Part shown: piece after piece, positions 1 to 9,203 of the stretch
Position numbering within the stretch: position 1 is the first letter of the stretch
How the letters are laid out: every line of letters starts with the position of its first letter
Source of the DNA: Staphylococcus pettenkoferi
GTDB taxonomy: Bacteria > Bacillota > Bacilli > Staphylococcales > Staphylococcaceae
Reading direction: 5' to 3'
Assembly: GCF_026659735.1 (NCBI RefSeq)
Contig: NZ_JANSKK010000012.1
Coordinates: 52,041 to 116,040, forward strand
Length of the DNA stretch: 64,000 nt
Notes under the pieces: model-generated
The model's input: the letters and a program-made list of their open reading frames with translations, nothing else
What the model was told of the DNA's origin: nothing
Database searches by the model: none
Position numbers and translations under genes: made by a program

Positions 1-39
1 AAGAATCATAAAGATTTCTTTCCTTAACTCGGGCTTTCT

Positions 40-1086
40 TTAGTGCGTCGCAAAAGTGAGATTTGTATCAATTGAACCCTTAAGAGGAGATAAATTTATG
101 TCCTCTCCGTTTAACCAATCCCTAAAGTTAAAAACACGAGGCGTATCATTTTCACCTAAAGTAATCCAAGATTCTAAAGATTGAGGCTTATAGAGAACAG
201 TATGAATGGTGCCTGACCAACTTTTAAATAACTTACTATAAATGCCATATTGCGGATCATTAAATAACTGGAAGGCATCATCTGGTTTCAAACCATGAGA
301 AGTATGTTTCAACACTTGATGTAAGCGCGCTTTCGATTCTTTCGTATAATTACGATTCTCATGAGTCAGTAGTTTAAAATGATTGGTACACGTTCTGTCA
401 TAACGTACTTCAATTGAACGTGGCGAAACTTCGATGATGGCATGGTTAAGGTGTTTATCCATAACGATATAGCTAAATGAACTACGATGCGGTATTTCTT
501 TAAGAAATTGAATCGCTTCAGGTACATCTTTACAATACTGAAGAACAAGTCGACCAATCATATAACAAACGAAGCCGTTCTTAGGTTTCTTTCGATGCAT
601 GAAGTTGTATCCCATCACTAAGCCTGCTTCGTTCATACCATCCATGCGTCCAGTAATTCTTGATGTAGGGCCGATTTGAGCGAGCCCACCATCGTTAGGT
701 TGAAAAAGTAAATAGCGCCCATCGTATGTAGCGGGATGATAATCATAATTTCTTAATAAATAATCATCACCGATATAAACGGTACAGCCACTATCTTTCA
801 AATCGGTGAAACGATAGTGCGCGAAATTAAGAAGCATTTGTCGGGTTGGCAAGTTTAATACGTCTTGCATGCCTCGAAGTTCCTCCCATATTTGAGGCGC
901 ATAAGTTTGAAAGATTTGGTATGTTTCATTGATATCGATATCGAATCTTGGTGTACGTTTACGCCATTCTTTTTCGCGATTCTTTAAAATTTCTGTAGTT
1001 TGCAACCACTTAGCGGTTTCTACACCTAAGTCATAATGTGATCCTTTAAACGTCATAATTTCAGATGAGACCTGTTGCACCGACAA
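40..1086 (-). CDS. C45-family autoproteolytic acyltransferase/hydrolase
   Basis: A 348-residue protein resembling the N-terminal-nucleophile hydrolases of peptidase family C45 (acyl-CoA:6-APA acyltransferase-like, related to choloylglycine hydrolases). In this family an internal Cys becomes the N-terminal nucleophile after self-cleavage. The likely nucleophile is Cys101 in DSGCTVY, followed by the family-typical RNYDYHP (about residues 113-119) and NEAGLVMGYN near 150. No signal peptide or membrane segment is visible, so it should be cytoplasmic. The substrate cannot be told; amide hydrolysis is a family-level inference. It stands alone, with a gene-free stretch upstream. Confidence 0.75.
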   Translation of the reverse strand: MSVQQVSSEIMTFKGSHYDLGVETAKWLQTTEILKNREKEWRKRTPRFDIDINETYQIFQTYAPQIWEELRGMQDVLNLPTRQMLLNFAHYRFTDLKDSGCTVYIGDDYLLRNYDYHPATYDGRYLLFQPNDGGLAQIGPTSRITGRMDGMNEAGLVMGYNFMHRKKPKNGFVCYMIGRLVLQYCKDVPEAIQFLKEIPHRSSFSYIVMDKHLNHAIIEVSPRSIEVRYDRTCTNHFKLLTHENRNYTKESKARLHQVLKHTSHGLKPDDAFQLFNDPQYGIYSKLFKSWSGTIHTVLYKPQSLESWITLGENDTPRVFNFRDWLNGEDINLSPLKGSIDTNLTFATH

Positions 1087-1499
1087 AACCTCTTTCTTAC
1101 AAAATTGTAATTATAGTGTAATTTGATATTAATGGTAAATTCTACAATCAGCCTTTAAAATATACTCAAACTCAACAAAATGTGGGAGTGATGATTATTT
1201 ACCGCACTATAGTTAATGTCCTCAAGAACTGGTGGGCAAGATAAAGCATTTGTTACTTTAGCTTACGACGTTAGTTCCACATGCTCACTGAAGACGTATA
1301 AATCATTTGCGGAATAGAATTCAACTTTGATAGTATCACAAGGTGTTTGAAGTGTCAGTCAATCTAACTTCTATTGAGTAATAGAGAAATATAATATCTT
1401 TTTGCATAATTGAGATGAGAAAGGGTATATATTTATTGATACTTCGAAATGTGCTATCATAGTGATAGTGACGCAATATAAATACGAGGTGAACAAGAC
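1087..1499. other. Gene-free spacer between two divergent genes
   Basis: About 410 bases without a convincing gene. The last 100 bases are A+T-rich and should hold the promoter of the small membrane peptide at 1500. A short palindrome lies at 1454-1468. I see no known riboswitch or tRNA. Confidence 0.5.
1454..1468. repeat. Palindrome (CTATCA-TAG-TGATAG) upstream of small ORF
   Basis: Perfect 6-bp inverted repeat with a 3-base centre, ending 31 bases before the ATG at 1500 and just after a TTGATA hexamer at 1436-1441. The position suits an operator over a promoter. The cognate regulator is unknown. Confidence 0.3.
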
Positions 1500-1670
1500 A
1501 TGTGGAATTTTATCAAAGGTTTATTTAAATTTACATTCGGCACAATTTTAACACTTTCTTTACTTGCAGGTGTTGGTGCTGTAGTTTTCGCTTTTGTATT
1601 CAAAAAAGACTTTGAAGACATCGAAAACAAAACGAAACAAATCGTTTCTGATATTGAAGCACATGATTAA
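1500..1670 (+). CDS. Small single-span membrane protein (56 aa)
   Basis: The ATG at 1500 follows a GAGGTG ribosome binding site. The 56-residue product starts MWNFIKGLFK, has one hydrophobic segment (about residues 12-34, ending in VVFAFVF), and a charged tail KKDFEDIENKTKQ that could form a short amphipathic helix. It would sit in the membrane as a single-pass peptide. The reading frame is backed by its own ribosome binding site and a terminator 12 bases past the stop. No function can be assigned. Confidence 0.7.
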   Translation: MWNFIKGLFKFTFGTILTLSLLAGVGAVVFAFVFKKDFEDIENKTKQIVSDIEAHD

Positions 1671-1682
1671 TCATGTGAATGT

Positions 1683-1716
1683 AAACGGTTATAGCAAATG
1701 CTATAACCGTTTTTTT
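1683..1716 (+). terminator. Intrinsic terminator of small membrane protein gene
   Basis: A 14-bp stem (AAACGGTTATAGCA and its complement) with a 2-base loop, then a run of T. The A-run on the left gives a weak T-tract for the opposing gene ending at 1720, so it may act in both directions. Confidence 0.85.
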
Positions 1717-1719
1717 ACG

Positions 1720-2127
1720 CTAATTAAGAAAATGCATAGCAGTAATATCTAATAAAGAGAAAGTGAGTGGTTCGTTGGAATGGTAATCGCGACCTTTCAA
1801 ACTCATATTCAACATATCAATATGTGTAATATGCAGTTCGACGGTATGTAGAGCACCGGCTTGATAGTATTCCATTTGCACAGGTTGCTCATCATGCAAG
1901 GCTTGATGCATCTTGCAATTCAATTCATTCAACTGATCCTCTGATAATGTTGGACGCTGAATCTTATCTTGATCAAGTATGTATTCATGAATACGTTCGA
2001 ACTGTTCGGGTAAAGTAGCGAACGGTGCCCATTTGACCATACCTCGACCTTGTGGGATCTGAGAATCCAAGTATTCTCTAGGGATCTTGCGATAATCCGT
2101 CTCATCTTTATACTTATCAGGAATCAT
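1720..2127 (-). CDS. YolD-like family protein
   Basis: A 135-residue protein with the YolD-like hallmark near its start (RGMVKWAPFATLPEQ, about residues 28-42). In Bacilli, YolD-type proteins often accompany Y-family polymerases, but the role of this one is not known. I chose the ATG at 2127 because the GGTGGAGG ribosome binding site directly precedes it; an in-frame GTG at 2139 would lie inside that site. It converges on the small membrane peptide gene and shares its terminator region. No signal peptide or membrane segment. Confidence 0.75.
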   Translation of the reverse strand: MIPDKYKDETDYRKIPREYLDSQIPQGRGMVKWAPFATLPEQFERIHEYILDQDKIQRPTLSEDQLNELNCKMHQALHDEQPVQMEYYQAGALHTVELHITHIDMLNMSLKGRDYHSNEPLTFSLLDITAMHFLN

Positions 2128-2342
2128 TGTAACCTCCACCTTTCATTCAATATTATAGAACAAGCGTTCGTATATCGCAAGTCTTTTCCTCTCAATTTCA
2201 GATAATTAATTTTACTCACAAAGAGCTAATTACCACTCTCGATAAACATCCCAGGCGAATTCACCTCACTAAAAACATTTCAGTGTTAATTCAACCGGGT
2301 ATTTATTAGAATGAAATTAACAATACATTGGAGGGTTCAATA

Positions 2343-3380
2343 ATGACGCAAGGCTTTGTAGGTACGTATACGAAAGCGTCAGGCAAAGGTATTTATCGCT
2401 TTGATCTCGACGAATCACAAGGGACAATTTCAAATGTGAAAACTGGATATGAATTAGAAGGTTCAACATATATTAATCAACACCAAGATTTCTTGTATAC
2501 TGTAACGAAAGAAGAAGACGGCGAAGATTGTGGCATCACTAGCTTTAAGATTAAAGAAGACGGTACGCTCGGTTATATCAACGACTGTCTCGTTTCTCGA
2601 GGTAATGGTTGCTATGTAGAGGCGGCTTCAAATGGCGAGTACGTGTTTGAAGCATGTTACGGCGCAGGACTTGCTCGTCTCTACAAGATTAACTCTCAAT
2701 TCGGACATATCGAAGGGCTCATGCATGAGTTAAAGCATGACTATGAAACAGGTCCTAAAGAACGTCAAGATGCGCCACACGTGCACATGATGAAAGAAAC
2801 GCCGGATCATCAGTATGTGGTAGCGCTCGACTTGGGCACAGATAAGCTTGTGACATATCAGTTTGGCATGGACGGCTTGAAAGAGTATGCTGTTTACGAC
2901 TTTGAGCCAGGAGATGGACCACGCCATATCACTTTCCATGAGGATGGTAAGCATGCATATGTCGTTCACGAATTGTCCAATTATGTGAGTGTGATGACAT
3001 ATGAAGATGGTGAGTTCAAAGAGATGGAGCGCCATTTAACAATTCCTGAATCTTTTGATGGAGATACGAAACTCGCAGCTGTACGTCTCTCTCACGATCA
3101 GAAGTTTGTCTATATCAGTAACCGTGGTCACGACAGTATCGCTATTTTCAAAGTAACTGAAGCAGCTGAAGGATTAGAGTTAGTGGATATTGTTAAAAGT
3201 GGTGGTAGCTTCCCACGTGATTTCAATATTAGTCCATCTGATGATTATCTCGTATGTGCACATCAAGAAGACGATTCTGTTCTGACTGTGTTTAAAAGAG
3301 ATAAAGAAACAGGGGAATTGACGATGACGGATAATCAAGCGCATGCACCTGAAGGGGTATGTGTGCAGTTTGTTCAATAA
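2343..3380 (+). CDS. pgl: Beta-propeller lactonase family protein (6-phosphogluconolactonase-like)
   Basis: 345 residues of the seven-bladed beta-propeller lactonase family (YbhE/YkgB type), which hydrolyses 6-phosphogluconolactone in the oxidative pentose phosphate pathway in some members. Family signatures are visible: [12 protein letters not shown] near the start, DAPHVHM in the middle, and GDGPRHITF followed by AYVVHEL. It is soluble and cytoplasmic. The ATG at 2343 is preferred since GGAGGG sits 8 bases before it; a TTG further up lies ahead of that site. The substrate is inferred from the family only. Confidence 0.8.
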   Translation: MTQGFVGTYTKASGKGIYRFDLDESQGTISNVKTGYELEGSTYINQHQDFLYTVTKEEDGEDCGITSFKIKEDGTLGYINDCLVSRGNGCYVEAASNGEYVFEACYGAGLARLYKINSQFGHIEGLMHELKHDYETGPKERQDAPHVHMMKETPDHQYVVALDLGTDKLVTYQFGMDGLKEYAVYDFEPGDGPRHITFHEDGKHAYVVHELSNYVSVMTYEDGEFKEMERHLTIPESFDGDTKLAAVRLSHDQKFVYISNRGHDSIAIFKVTEAAEGLELVDIVKSGGSFPRDFNISPSDDYLVCAHQEDDSVLTVFKRDKETGELTMTDNQAHAPEGVCVQFVQ

Positions 3381-3427
3381 TGTTCTTAACTCGTAAAAGT
3401 CTGGAAGAATAAAAGAAAATCATCGTT

Positions 3428-3566
3428 AAGGTTGAAGAAGGGCATTTAACTTTTGCCCGGCCACCTTAACTACACAAAAGGTCGCGACGCACTCGCAACG
3501 AACGCTCTAATTTCTCACCGCTACTAAAGTGGTAAACGGAGCGTCAAAGTTGAGTGCACGCGACCT
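3428..3566. terminator. Two hairpins between convergent genes, one about 88 nt long
   Basis: First hairpin 3428-3467: AAGGT...GGGCA / TGCCC...ACCTT. The second, 3479-3566, closes with AGGTCGCG / CGCGACCT and continues inward with CACTC / GAGTG and CGCTC-type pairing. It is flanked by TTTTATTT on the + side and TTTTGTGT on the - side. This is probably a bidirectional terminator for the lactonase and aldehyde dehydrogenase genes, unusually long for that job. Confidence 0.65.
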
Positions 3567-3570
3567 CATT

Positions 3571-4950
3571 TTATTTATTGAAAAATTGTTTAATATATTT
3601 AAATTTGCCTTTATAAGGTGGGAACATCAGCCCGGATTCTAAGCGCGTAGACTTAAAGACATAGGACTTATCATGGCTAAAGGTATCGAAACTGTAACGG
3701 CCGTGATAGTGACCCATACCTGATTGACCCACACCGCCAAACGGTAAATTCGGATTAGCCAATTGCATCACCGTGTCATTGATCGCACCTGAACCAAAGG
3801 ACAACTCGTTCAATACGCGATCAGTGACGTTCTCATCTTCACTAAATAAATACAGACTCAATGGTTTAGGTCTAAATTTGATAATATCAAAAGCTTCATC
3901 TAGCTCGCCATACGTCAAGATAGGGAGAAGCGGCCCAAAGATTTCTTCTTGCATAATCGCTGAGTCAGTCGTCACTATATCTAACAACGTCGGTGCAATA
4001 AAGCGTTCATCGCGTCGAGTCTCTCCACCCATAATAATTTCAGGTTCGTGAATATTGAGTAAATCATTTAAGCGATTGAAATGCTTATCATTCACGATAC
4101 GACCGAAATCAGGACTTTGAATTGGATCTTGACCATAGAATTCAGTAATTGTCTTTTTCAGCGCTTCGATCAAGTCATTTTTAACTTTCTCTTGAACGAG
4201 AATATAATCAGGTGCCACACACGTTTGACCTGCATTCATCATCTTACCAAATATAATGCGCTCACTCGCGACCTTAATATTAGCGGTCTCATCGACGATC
4301 ACTGGCGACTTACCACCAAGTTCAAGTGTCACTGGCGTGAGATGTTTACTTGCTGCTTCATAGACGATACGTCCAACTTTCTCGCTACCAGTAAAGAAGA
4401 TGTAGTCAAAGTTTTGAGACAACAACGCTTGATTGGTCTCAACTCCACCTTCGATCACAGTAACGTAATGCTCATCGAATGCCTCAGTTATAATTTCTCG
4501 AAGTACTTGACTCACATGTGGCGTGAACTCTGAGGGTTTCACCACTGCGGTATTACCGGCTGCGATAGCTCCAATCAATGGCTCCATCACGAGTTGGAAA
4601 GGGTAGTTAAATGGTCCAATAATTAGAACACTGCCATAAGGTTCTTTCATAATGTAACTTTTTGAGGGAAACATGTAGAGCGGTGTATCGACTTGTTTCG
4701 TTTTCGACCAGTTTTTCAATTCTTTACGTGCGTGTTTGATGCTTTTTAAGGTATAGCCAATTTCAGTCATATACGCTTCGATATTGCTTTTACCTAAATC
4801 TTCTTTCAAAGCTGAGAGCAGCTGATCTTCATGATGTTTAATGCTCTTACTGAGTGCCTTGAGCTGCTTTTTACGAAATTTAATATCTTTAGTGACATGG
4901 GTATTAAAGTATTGTTGATTTGCGCGAACGCGTGCTTCAATCGTACTCAC
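3571..4950 (-). CDS. Aldehyde dehydrogenase, class-3 type
   Basis: 459 residues of the NAD(P)-dependent aldehyde dehydrogenase superfamily. Visible: the NYP motif with Asn115 (GPFNYPFQL), the cofactor FTGS loop (187-189), general base Glu210 in TLELGGKSP, and the nucleophile Cys244 in NAGQTCVAPD. The length and the C-terminal FPPYKGKFKY signature point to the class-3 (fatty or aromatic aldehyde) branch. The GTG at 4950 is the likely start, as GGAGGC precedes it by 6 bases; the longer frame to 5076 has no ribosome binding site and an unrelated Cys-rich extension. It probably detoxifies long-chain aldehydes; substrate range not provable here. Confidence 0.88.
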   Translation of the reverse strand: MSTIEARVRANQQYFNTHVTKDIKFRKKQLKALSKSIKHHEDQLLSALKEDLGKSNIEAYMTEIGYTLKSIKHARKELKNWSKTKQVDTPLYMFPSKSYIMKEPYGSVLIIGPFNYPFQLVMEPLIGAIAAGNTAVVKPSEFTPHVSQVLREIITEAFDEHYVTVIEGGVETNQALLSQNFDYIFFTGSEKVGRIVYEAASKHLTPVTLELGGKSPVIVDETANIKVASERIIFGKMMNAGQTCVAPDYILVQEKVKNDLIEALKKTITEFYGQDPIQSPDFGRIVNDKHFNRLNDLLNIHEPEIIMGGETRRDERFIAPTLLDIVTTDSAIMQEEIFGPLLPILTYGELDEAFDIIKFRPKPLSLYLFSEDENVTDRVLNELSFGSGAINDTVMQLANPNLPFGGVGQSGMGHYHGRYSFDTFSHDKSYVFKSTRLESGLMFPPYKGKFKYIKQFFNK

Positions 4951-5125
4951 AGTGAAGCCTCCTATATAAATTCTATATCTATAATGTGGGCAGGGAATCT
5001 CGCTACTTAGAAATCGCCTATAGGTAAAATGAACCGTCGTCAGGCTCAGAATGACACAAATAGCCCTGCACCACACAGAAAATTATGTATTCTCCTCATA
5101 TAAAGAAAGATTGTAAGAATAAGAA

Positions 5126-5187
5126 GAAAGTAGAATTTCAACTGAAATCCTACTTTCCATTACAACTGAGAAGTCACTTTCTCAGTT
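5126..5187 (-). terminator. Tandem hairpins downstream of ppaC
   Basis: Hairpin GAAAGTAG / CTACTTTC at 5126-5157, with a T-rich flank when read on the - strand, and a second hairpin AACTGAGAA / TTCTCAGTT at 5164-5187. Both lie between the end of ppaC and the start of the aldehyde dehydrogenase gene. Confidence 0.65.
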
Positions 5188-5235
5188 CTTAATATACCCT
5201 CATTTATTAGTTTCAAGCGCGTGTGCTAGTATCGC

Positions 5236-6162
5236 TTAGCTTAACGCGTCTGTAATTGGGGGTACGACTTGTTTCTTACGAGATACAACACCTGGTAAGA
5301 ATGCAGTACCATTTTCTAATTGAACATTAAATGCTTCGCCAACTTTGTCTTTATCTGCACCAGTCACTAATACTTTAGAGTCACTGTTAATGATATCAGT
5401 TACGAGTAGGACGAAGACATCGTATTGTTGTTCTGCACTTACTTTGTTCATTTCATTCTCTAATTCTTCAGCACGGTCGAATACTTCATCGATATCAACT
5501 GTGTTCACTTGTGCGATGCGTGTTACGTGATCACCCATGTTGAATGATTTCGCATCTAAATCGATAAGTTCTGCTGCAGATTTGTCTGCTGTAGAAGCAC
5601 CTGCTTTTAACATTTCAAGACCATATTCTTCTAAGTCTACGTTAGCGATTGATTTCAAATCTTCAGCAGCATTGCGATCTTCATCTGTGCAAGTTGGAGA
5701 TTTGAATAATAAGCTGTCTGAAATAATACCAGAAATCATGAGACCTGCGATTTCAGGTTTAATTTCAAAACCGCGTTCTTTGAACATTTTATAAAGAATA
5801 GTTGCAGTACAGCCTACAGGTTCAGCACGATAGTAAAGCGGTGCTGCTGTTTCGAAGTTAGCGATGCGGTGATGGTCAATCACGTGTTTGATATTCGCAT
5901 CAGCGATAGAGTCTGCACTTTGTTGGAATTCGTTATGGTCAACTAAGATAACATCTTGATCTTCAAGGTTATCAGTGAGTAACTCAGGTGCAGACACTTT
6001 GAAGTGATCTAAGGCAAATTGAGTTTCTGGACTGATGTCGCCTAAACGATAAGCTGTCGCATCAGTATTTCCTGTTTGCTTTTCGAAATCTGCCATGATT
6101 AATGCAGATGAAATTGCATCTGTATCAGGGTTTTTATGTCCGAAAATATATGTTTTAGCCAT
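5236..6162 (-). CDS. ppaC: Manganese-dependent inorganic pyrophosphatase
   Basis: 308 residues, family II pyrophosphatase of the DHH superfamily. It hydrolyses pyrophosphate from biosynthetic reactions to phosphate in the cytoplasm, using Mn2+. Motifs: GHKNPDTDAI near the N-terminus (metal ligands His and Asp), DHNE, then the DHH triplet in HVIDHHRI, and C-terminal SRKKQVVPP that binds substrate. The ATG at 6162 follows GAGGAGAATC; the upstream in-frame codons lie before this site. The length equals that of other staphylococcal PpaC proteins. Essential housekeeping enzyme. Confidence 0.95.
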   Translation of the reverse strand: MAKTYIFGHKNPDTDAISSALIMADFEKQTGNTDATAYRLGDISPETQFALDHFKVSAPELLTDNLEDQDVILVDHNEFQQSADSIADANIKHVIDHHRIANFETAAPLYYRAEPVGCTATILYKMFKERGFEIKPEIAGLMISGIISDSLLFKSPTCTDEDRNAAEDLKSIANVDLEEYGLEMLKAGASTADKSAAELIDLDAKSFNMGDHVTRIAQVNTVDIDEVFDRAEELENEMNKVSAEQQYDVFVLLVTDIINSDSKVLVTGADKDKVGEAFNVQLENGTAFLPGVVSRKKQVVPPITDALS

Positions 6163-6222
6163 TTGTTGATTCTCCTCTTCATACTTGTTTCTCATTTGTT
6201 AATATTTTAGCACGATTAGGAC

Positions 6223-6777
6223 TTATTGTTCTACCACAGCACCTAAAGAATTTGCGAAATGACCTAAAGCCCACTTGTGACCATTGTCATCGAATGAAGC
6301 TACTCCTTTAGCTGGAATCGTCAATTTGTAGTTTAAATTATAAGCTGACACAGCTGTGTGAAGAACGCAAATATCAGTACAGACACCAACGATTTCAAGC
6401 TCAGTAATACCACGTTCGCGTAACATCAAATCTAACGGTGTACCACTGAATGAGTCGTAGCGCGTTTTATCCAAATAGTGCACGTAATCGTTGTACTGAA
6501 TGCGTTGGTAAATGTCGTTCACACGCCCATAAAGTTCTCTACCTAACGTCCCTTCAATGTTATGAGGAGGGAAGAGTTGACTTTCAGGATGGAACGGGTC
6601 GTCTTCGTAATGTAAATCCATCATAAAGAAGATGGTGTCTTGACTATTGTTGTACTCCTCAATGCGACTGACGATAAAGGGTTCAATCGCTTGGCCAGCC
6701 TCTCCACACGTGAGCGCTCCATTCGGCGCCACAAAGTCATTTGAATAGTCTACTACGATTAAAGCACGTTTCGTCAT
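6223..6777 (-). CDS. pncA: Nicotinamidase (isochorismatase-like cysteine hydrolase)
   Basis: 184 residues. Converts nicotinamide to nicotinate, the first step of NAD salvage. The catalytic triad is visible as Asp10 (VVDYSNDF), Lys104 (YLDKTRYDSF) and Cys137 (GVCTDICVLH), and the metal-site residues Asp54 and His56 are in MDLHYEDD. The start is set by GGGGGA a few bases upstream. It fits metabolically with pncB and nadE about 3 kb away, though it runs the other way and is not in their operon. Other cysteine hydrolases of this fold exist, so the substrate is an inference from motif and setting. Confidence 0.85.
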   Translation of the reverse strand: MTKRALIVVDYSNDFVAPNGALTCGEAGQAIEPFIVSRIEEYNNSQDTIFFMMDLHYEDDPFHPESQLFPPHNIEGTLGRELYGRVNDIYQRIQYNDYVHYLDKTRYDSFSGTPLDLMLRERGITELEIVGVCTDICVLHTAVSAYNLNYKLTIPAKGVASFDDNGHKWALGHFANSLGAVVEQ

Positions 6778-6897
6778 ATAACATCCCCCTTGAGTTTAAA
6801 TGTAAATCGAGTTGAGTTAAGCATAACGCATTGGCTCTACAATTACGAGTGAAGTGAGCAGGTTTCATAAAGGCTTCAAATCTCCCATGTTCACCGT

Positions 6898-6922
6898 GTT
6901 TGTGAGCTGTGTAAAAGGGTTA
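6898..6922 (+). promoter_or_regulatory. Possible SigmaB-type promoter of the beta-helix gene
   Basis: GTTTGT, 13 bases, then GGGTTA resembles the staphylococcal SigmaB pattern (GTTTAA / GGGTAT). It ends about 40 bases before the start codon. The -10 match is imperfect. Confidence 0.3.
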
Positions 6923-6963
6923 TAAAGTAATGCTAATGATTTTACAAAAGGGGAAACAGGTTC

Positions 6964-8052
6964 ATGATGATTAATGTTCGACAATTTGGAGTGAAAGGAC
7001 ACAATAAACTATTTGATACTATTGGCTTTCAACGTGCGCTAAACTACGCACGCAAGCATCCGGAAGTGACAATCTATGTACCGAAAGGGGTCTATCATAT
7101 TGCGAAAGCGCTCGTTATATACGAAGGTACGACGCTACAAATGGATGAAGAAGCAGTATTACAACGTCATAGTAAAGATGCGTTGATGAAGAATGGTAAA
7201 GGCTACAAATTCTATCACGGTTACGAAGGCAACGGTCATATTCACATTTCTGGCGGTACGTTCGATATGAACGGTGTACATTACCCTTACAATAATACGG
7301 CGCTCTGTGTTGGGCATGCGCGTGATATTCAGCTCAAGAACGTAACGTTTAAAGATATTGTGGGCGGTCATGCCATTGATGCATGCGGTTTAGACGGTCT
7401 CTACATCAGTCAATGCGATTTCAAAGGGTTCACAGACGATAACGGCGATCGCTGGTTCTCTGAAGCGGTGCAACTCGACATTCAAGTACCAGGTGCTTTT
7501 CCTAAATTCTCGACTTGGGATGGCACAATTACGAAGAATGTCGTCATAGAACACTGCTATTTTGGTAATTCCAATGCACCGGGCATGCAACCTTGGCATC
7601 GTGCTATCGGTTCTCACGCGAGTCGGTATAACAAGTTCTACCAAAACATCCATATTCGTCATAATTACTTTGATCATTTGCAAGCCTATGCTGTGACGCT
7701 TTTAAAGAATAAAGATACGTACGTGCATCACAATTACTTCGATAACTGTCGCGGTGGCATTCGCTATTTAGGCGAGGATAATAAAGGTAAAAATGCCGCG
7801 GATATGACCGGCCAAGTACGTGAAGCGCAGTCAGGACAGAATTTGAATATCTTTGACAATGTGTTTATAGGGGCGATGAAAGATCCGGCGATATTGATTA
7901 AAAGTTATCAGAACGCGCAACATGATGGCGTACTCATTGCGGATAATCAATTTGAAGAAGCTGACAATCAACGCTTATATCTTAAAGGAGTTCGACGATT
8001 ACAACTCAATGTTCCAGAAGCGTGTGCAGTGAAAACAGTTAATATCAACTAA
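6964..8052 (+). CDS. Right-handed beta-helix protein (pectate-lyase-like fold), leaderless
   Basis: 362 residues. The N-terminus (INVRQFGVKGHNKLFDTIGFQRAL) is a worn form of the pectate-lyase-3 motif. The body is a chain of roughly 20-25-residue coils with recurring N-x-x-F/Y pieces such as NVTFKDI, HCYFGNS, HNYFDHL, HNYFDNC, DNVFIGA and DNQFEEA, typical of parallel beta-helices in polysaccharide lyases, GH28 enzymes and phage tail spikes. There is no signal peptide, LPXTG motif or membrane span, so it should be cytoplasmic unless exported in another way. No catalytic set can be named with confidence. GGGGAA precedes the ATG pair at 6964/6967. I do not recall this gene at this site in S. aureus. 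Confidence 0.7.
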   Translation: MMINVRQFGVKGHNKLFDTIGFQRALNYARKHPEVTIYVPKGVYHIAKALVIYEGTTLQMDEEAVLQRHSKDALMKNGKGYKFYHGYEGNGHIHISGGTFDMNGVHYPYNNTALCVGHARDIQLKNVTFKDIVGGHAIDACGLDGLYISQCDFKGFTDDNGDRWFSEAVQLDIQVPGAFPKFSTWDGTITKNVVIEHCYFGNSNAPGMQPWHRAIGSHASRYNKFYQNIHIRHNYFDHLQAYAVTLLKNKDTYVHHNYFDNCRGGIRYLGEDNKGKNAADMTGQVREAQSGQNLNIFDNVFIGAMKDPAILIKSYQNAQHDGVLIADNQFEEADNQRLYLKGVRRLQLNVPEACAVKTVNIN

Positions 8053-8055
8053 AAA

Positions 8056-8117
8056 AGCTGTTGCTTATAAGGATTTGCGCACTTGATAGAGGCAAATATC
8101 CAGTATCAGCAACAGCT
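8056..8117 (-). terminator. Terminator of nos, convergent with beta-helix gene
   Basis: Outer 10-bp stem AGCTGTTGCT / AGCAACAGCT with a nested GGATTTGC / GCAAATATCC arm. The A6 run on the left is a T-tract for the - strand, so it chiefly ends nos, though it may also slow the convergent transcript. Confidence 0.75.
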
Positions 8118-8135
8118 CTCATCTCATTCAGGCTA

Positions 8136-9203
8136 TCAGTTATGTATCGGGCAACCTGAATGAGATTTTTTCTTGTAGTGGAAGTTAGGGTCTCGCATTT
8201 CATTAGAGTAGCCGTGATGATAATTACGGGTTAAAGTTGGCGATAATGGTGGCGCTAACCAAGACCATTTACCAGTGACATCACGTTCGCGTTTGTGCTC
8301 ATTCCGTTCAAACGTTTCAAATTGTTTTGCAGCTGTTAAATGATCGACCATCGAAACACCATGGGCTCTGAATGAGTGATAGACGGCATAATTAAGTTCA
8401 ACTAAGGCGCGATCTTTGTTGAAATTCGTATTTTTTAAATCACTTAACTCGAAAGCATGCGCAACTTGTTCTAATAAATTATAGCGGTAACTATCTGTGA
8501 AATTACGCACACCGATTTCCGTTACCATGTACCAACCGTTGAACGGCACAGTAGGATAGGTAATACCGCCGATCTTCAAGTCCATGCTCGAAATAATTGG
8601 TACCGCATACCAACGCAAATTTAAGTCTTCTAGCTTAGGGTACTGAGGGTGGGAGATTGGTACTTCCTTAATAATTTCTGATGGATACTCGTGATATTTC
8701 ACTTTACCTCCAGGCATTTGATAGATGAGTGGTAAGACATCAAAGTCTGTATGTGGACCTTGCCAACCTAAATGCTCAGCGAGTTGAGTGACTTCACGTT
8801 CCATAGGGTCGCCACAATCGTCGTACCCAGCGTATCGAATCAGTTGATTATTATAGATACGTGGTGGATGGTCGGGATGATAAATTGTAATGTACGGTTT
8901 AATCTTGCCATTATTCGTCGCTTGCACGATGTGGTCTTCAATTGAGTGGATAAATGATGTTTCATCAGCAATATCGCGTGCATCGACAACATTCAACCTA
9001 TTCCAATGTGCGCGTCCGATACAGCGGTTAGAATTGCGCCATGCTACCTTTGCGCCATATGTTAATTCTTCAGAGGTCTGCCAATATGTGCCCGTCTTTT
9101 GAATTTCTGCATAAATTTGTTCTAAACGTCGCGTCATTTCTTGTCTATCTTTACCTAGCTCGTGATACATGAGCTCGATGAAATCTTTCGCTTCTTTATA
9201 CAT
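8136..9203 (-). CDS. nos: Nitric oxide synthase oxygenase
   Basis: 355 residues, the bacterial oxygenase-only NO synthase, which makes NO and citrulline from arginine with a tetrahydrofolate or tetrahydrobiopterin cofactor and an outside reductase. The proximal heme ligand is Cys61 in [10 protein letters not shown]. The arginine-site Glu lies in the block ending in WYMVTEIG, and the C-terminus [17 protein letters not shown] is characteristic. No reductase domain, as expected for Gram-positive NOS. In staphylococci NO protects against oxidative stress and modulates respiration. The usual partner pheA/pdt (prephenate dehydratase) is not next to it here. Start supported by GAGGTG upstream. Confidence 0.96.
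   Translation of the reverse strand: MYKEAKDFIELMYHELGKDRQEMTRRLEQIYAEIQKTGTYWQTSEELTYGAKVAWRNSNRCIGRAHWNRLNVVDARDIADETSFIHSIEDHIVQATNNGKIKPYITIYHPDHPPRIYNNQLIRYAGYDDCGDPMEREVTQLAEHLGWQGPHTDFDVLPLIYQMPGGKVKYHEYPSEIIKEVPISHPQYPKLEDLNLRWYAVPIISSMDLKIGGITYPTVPFNGWYMVTEIGVRNFTDSYRYNLLEQVAHAFELSDLKNTNFNKDRALVELNYAVYHSFRAHGVSMVDHLTAAKQFETFERNEHKRERDVTGKWSWLAPPLSPTLTRNYHHGYSNEMRDPNFHYKKKSHSGCPIHN

Noticed and set aside
1191..1244. 17-codon ORF (MIIYRTIVNVLKNWWAR), considered as a phenol-soluble-modulin-like peptide
   Set aside because: The GGGAG is only 2 bases from the ATG, the sequence does not resemble known PSMs, and no terminator follows.
4081..4533. 150-codon ORF on the + strand inside the aldehyde dehydrogenase gene
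   Set aside because: Antisense shadow of a well-supported gene; no ribosome site or recognisable domain.
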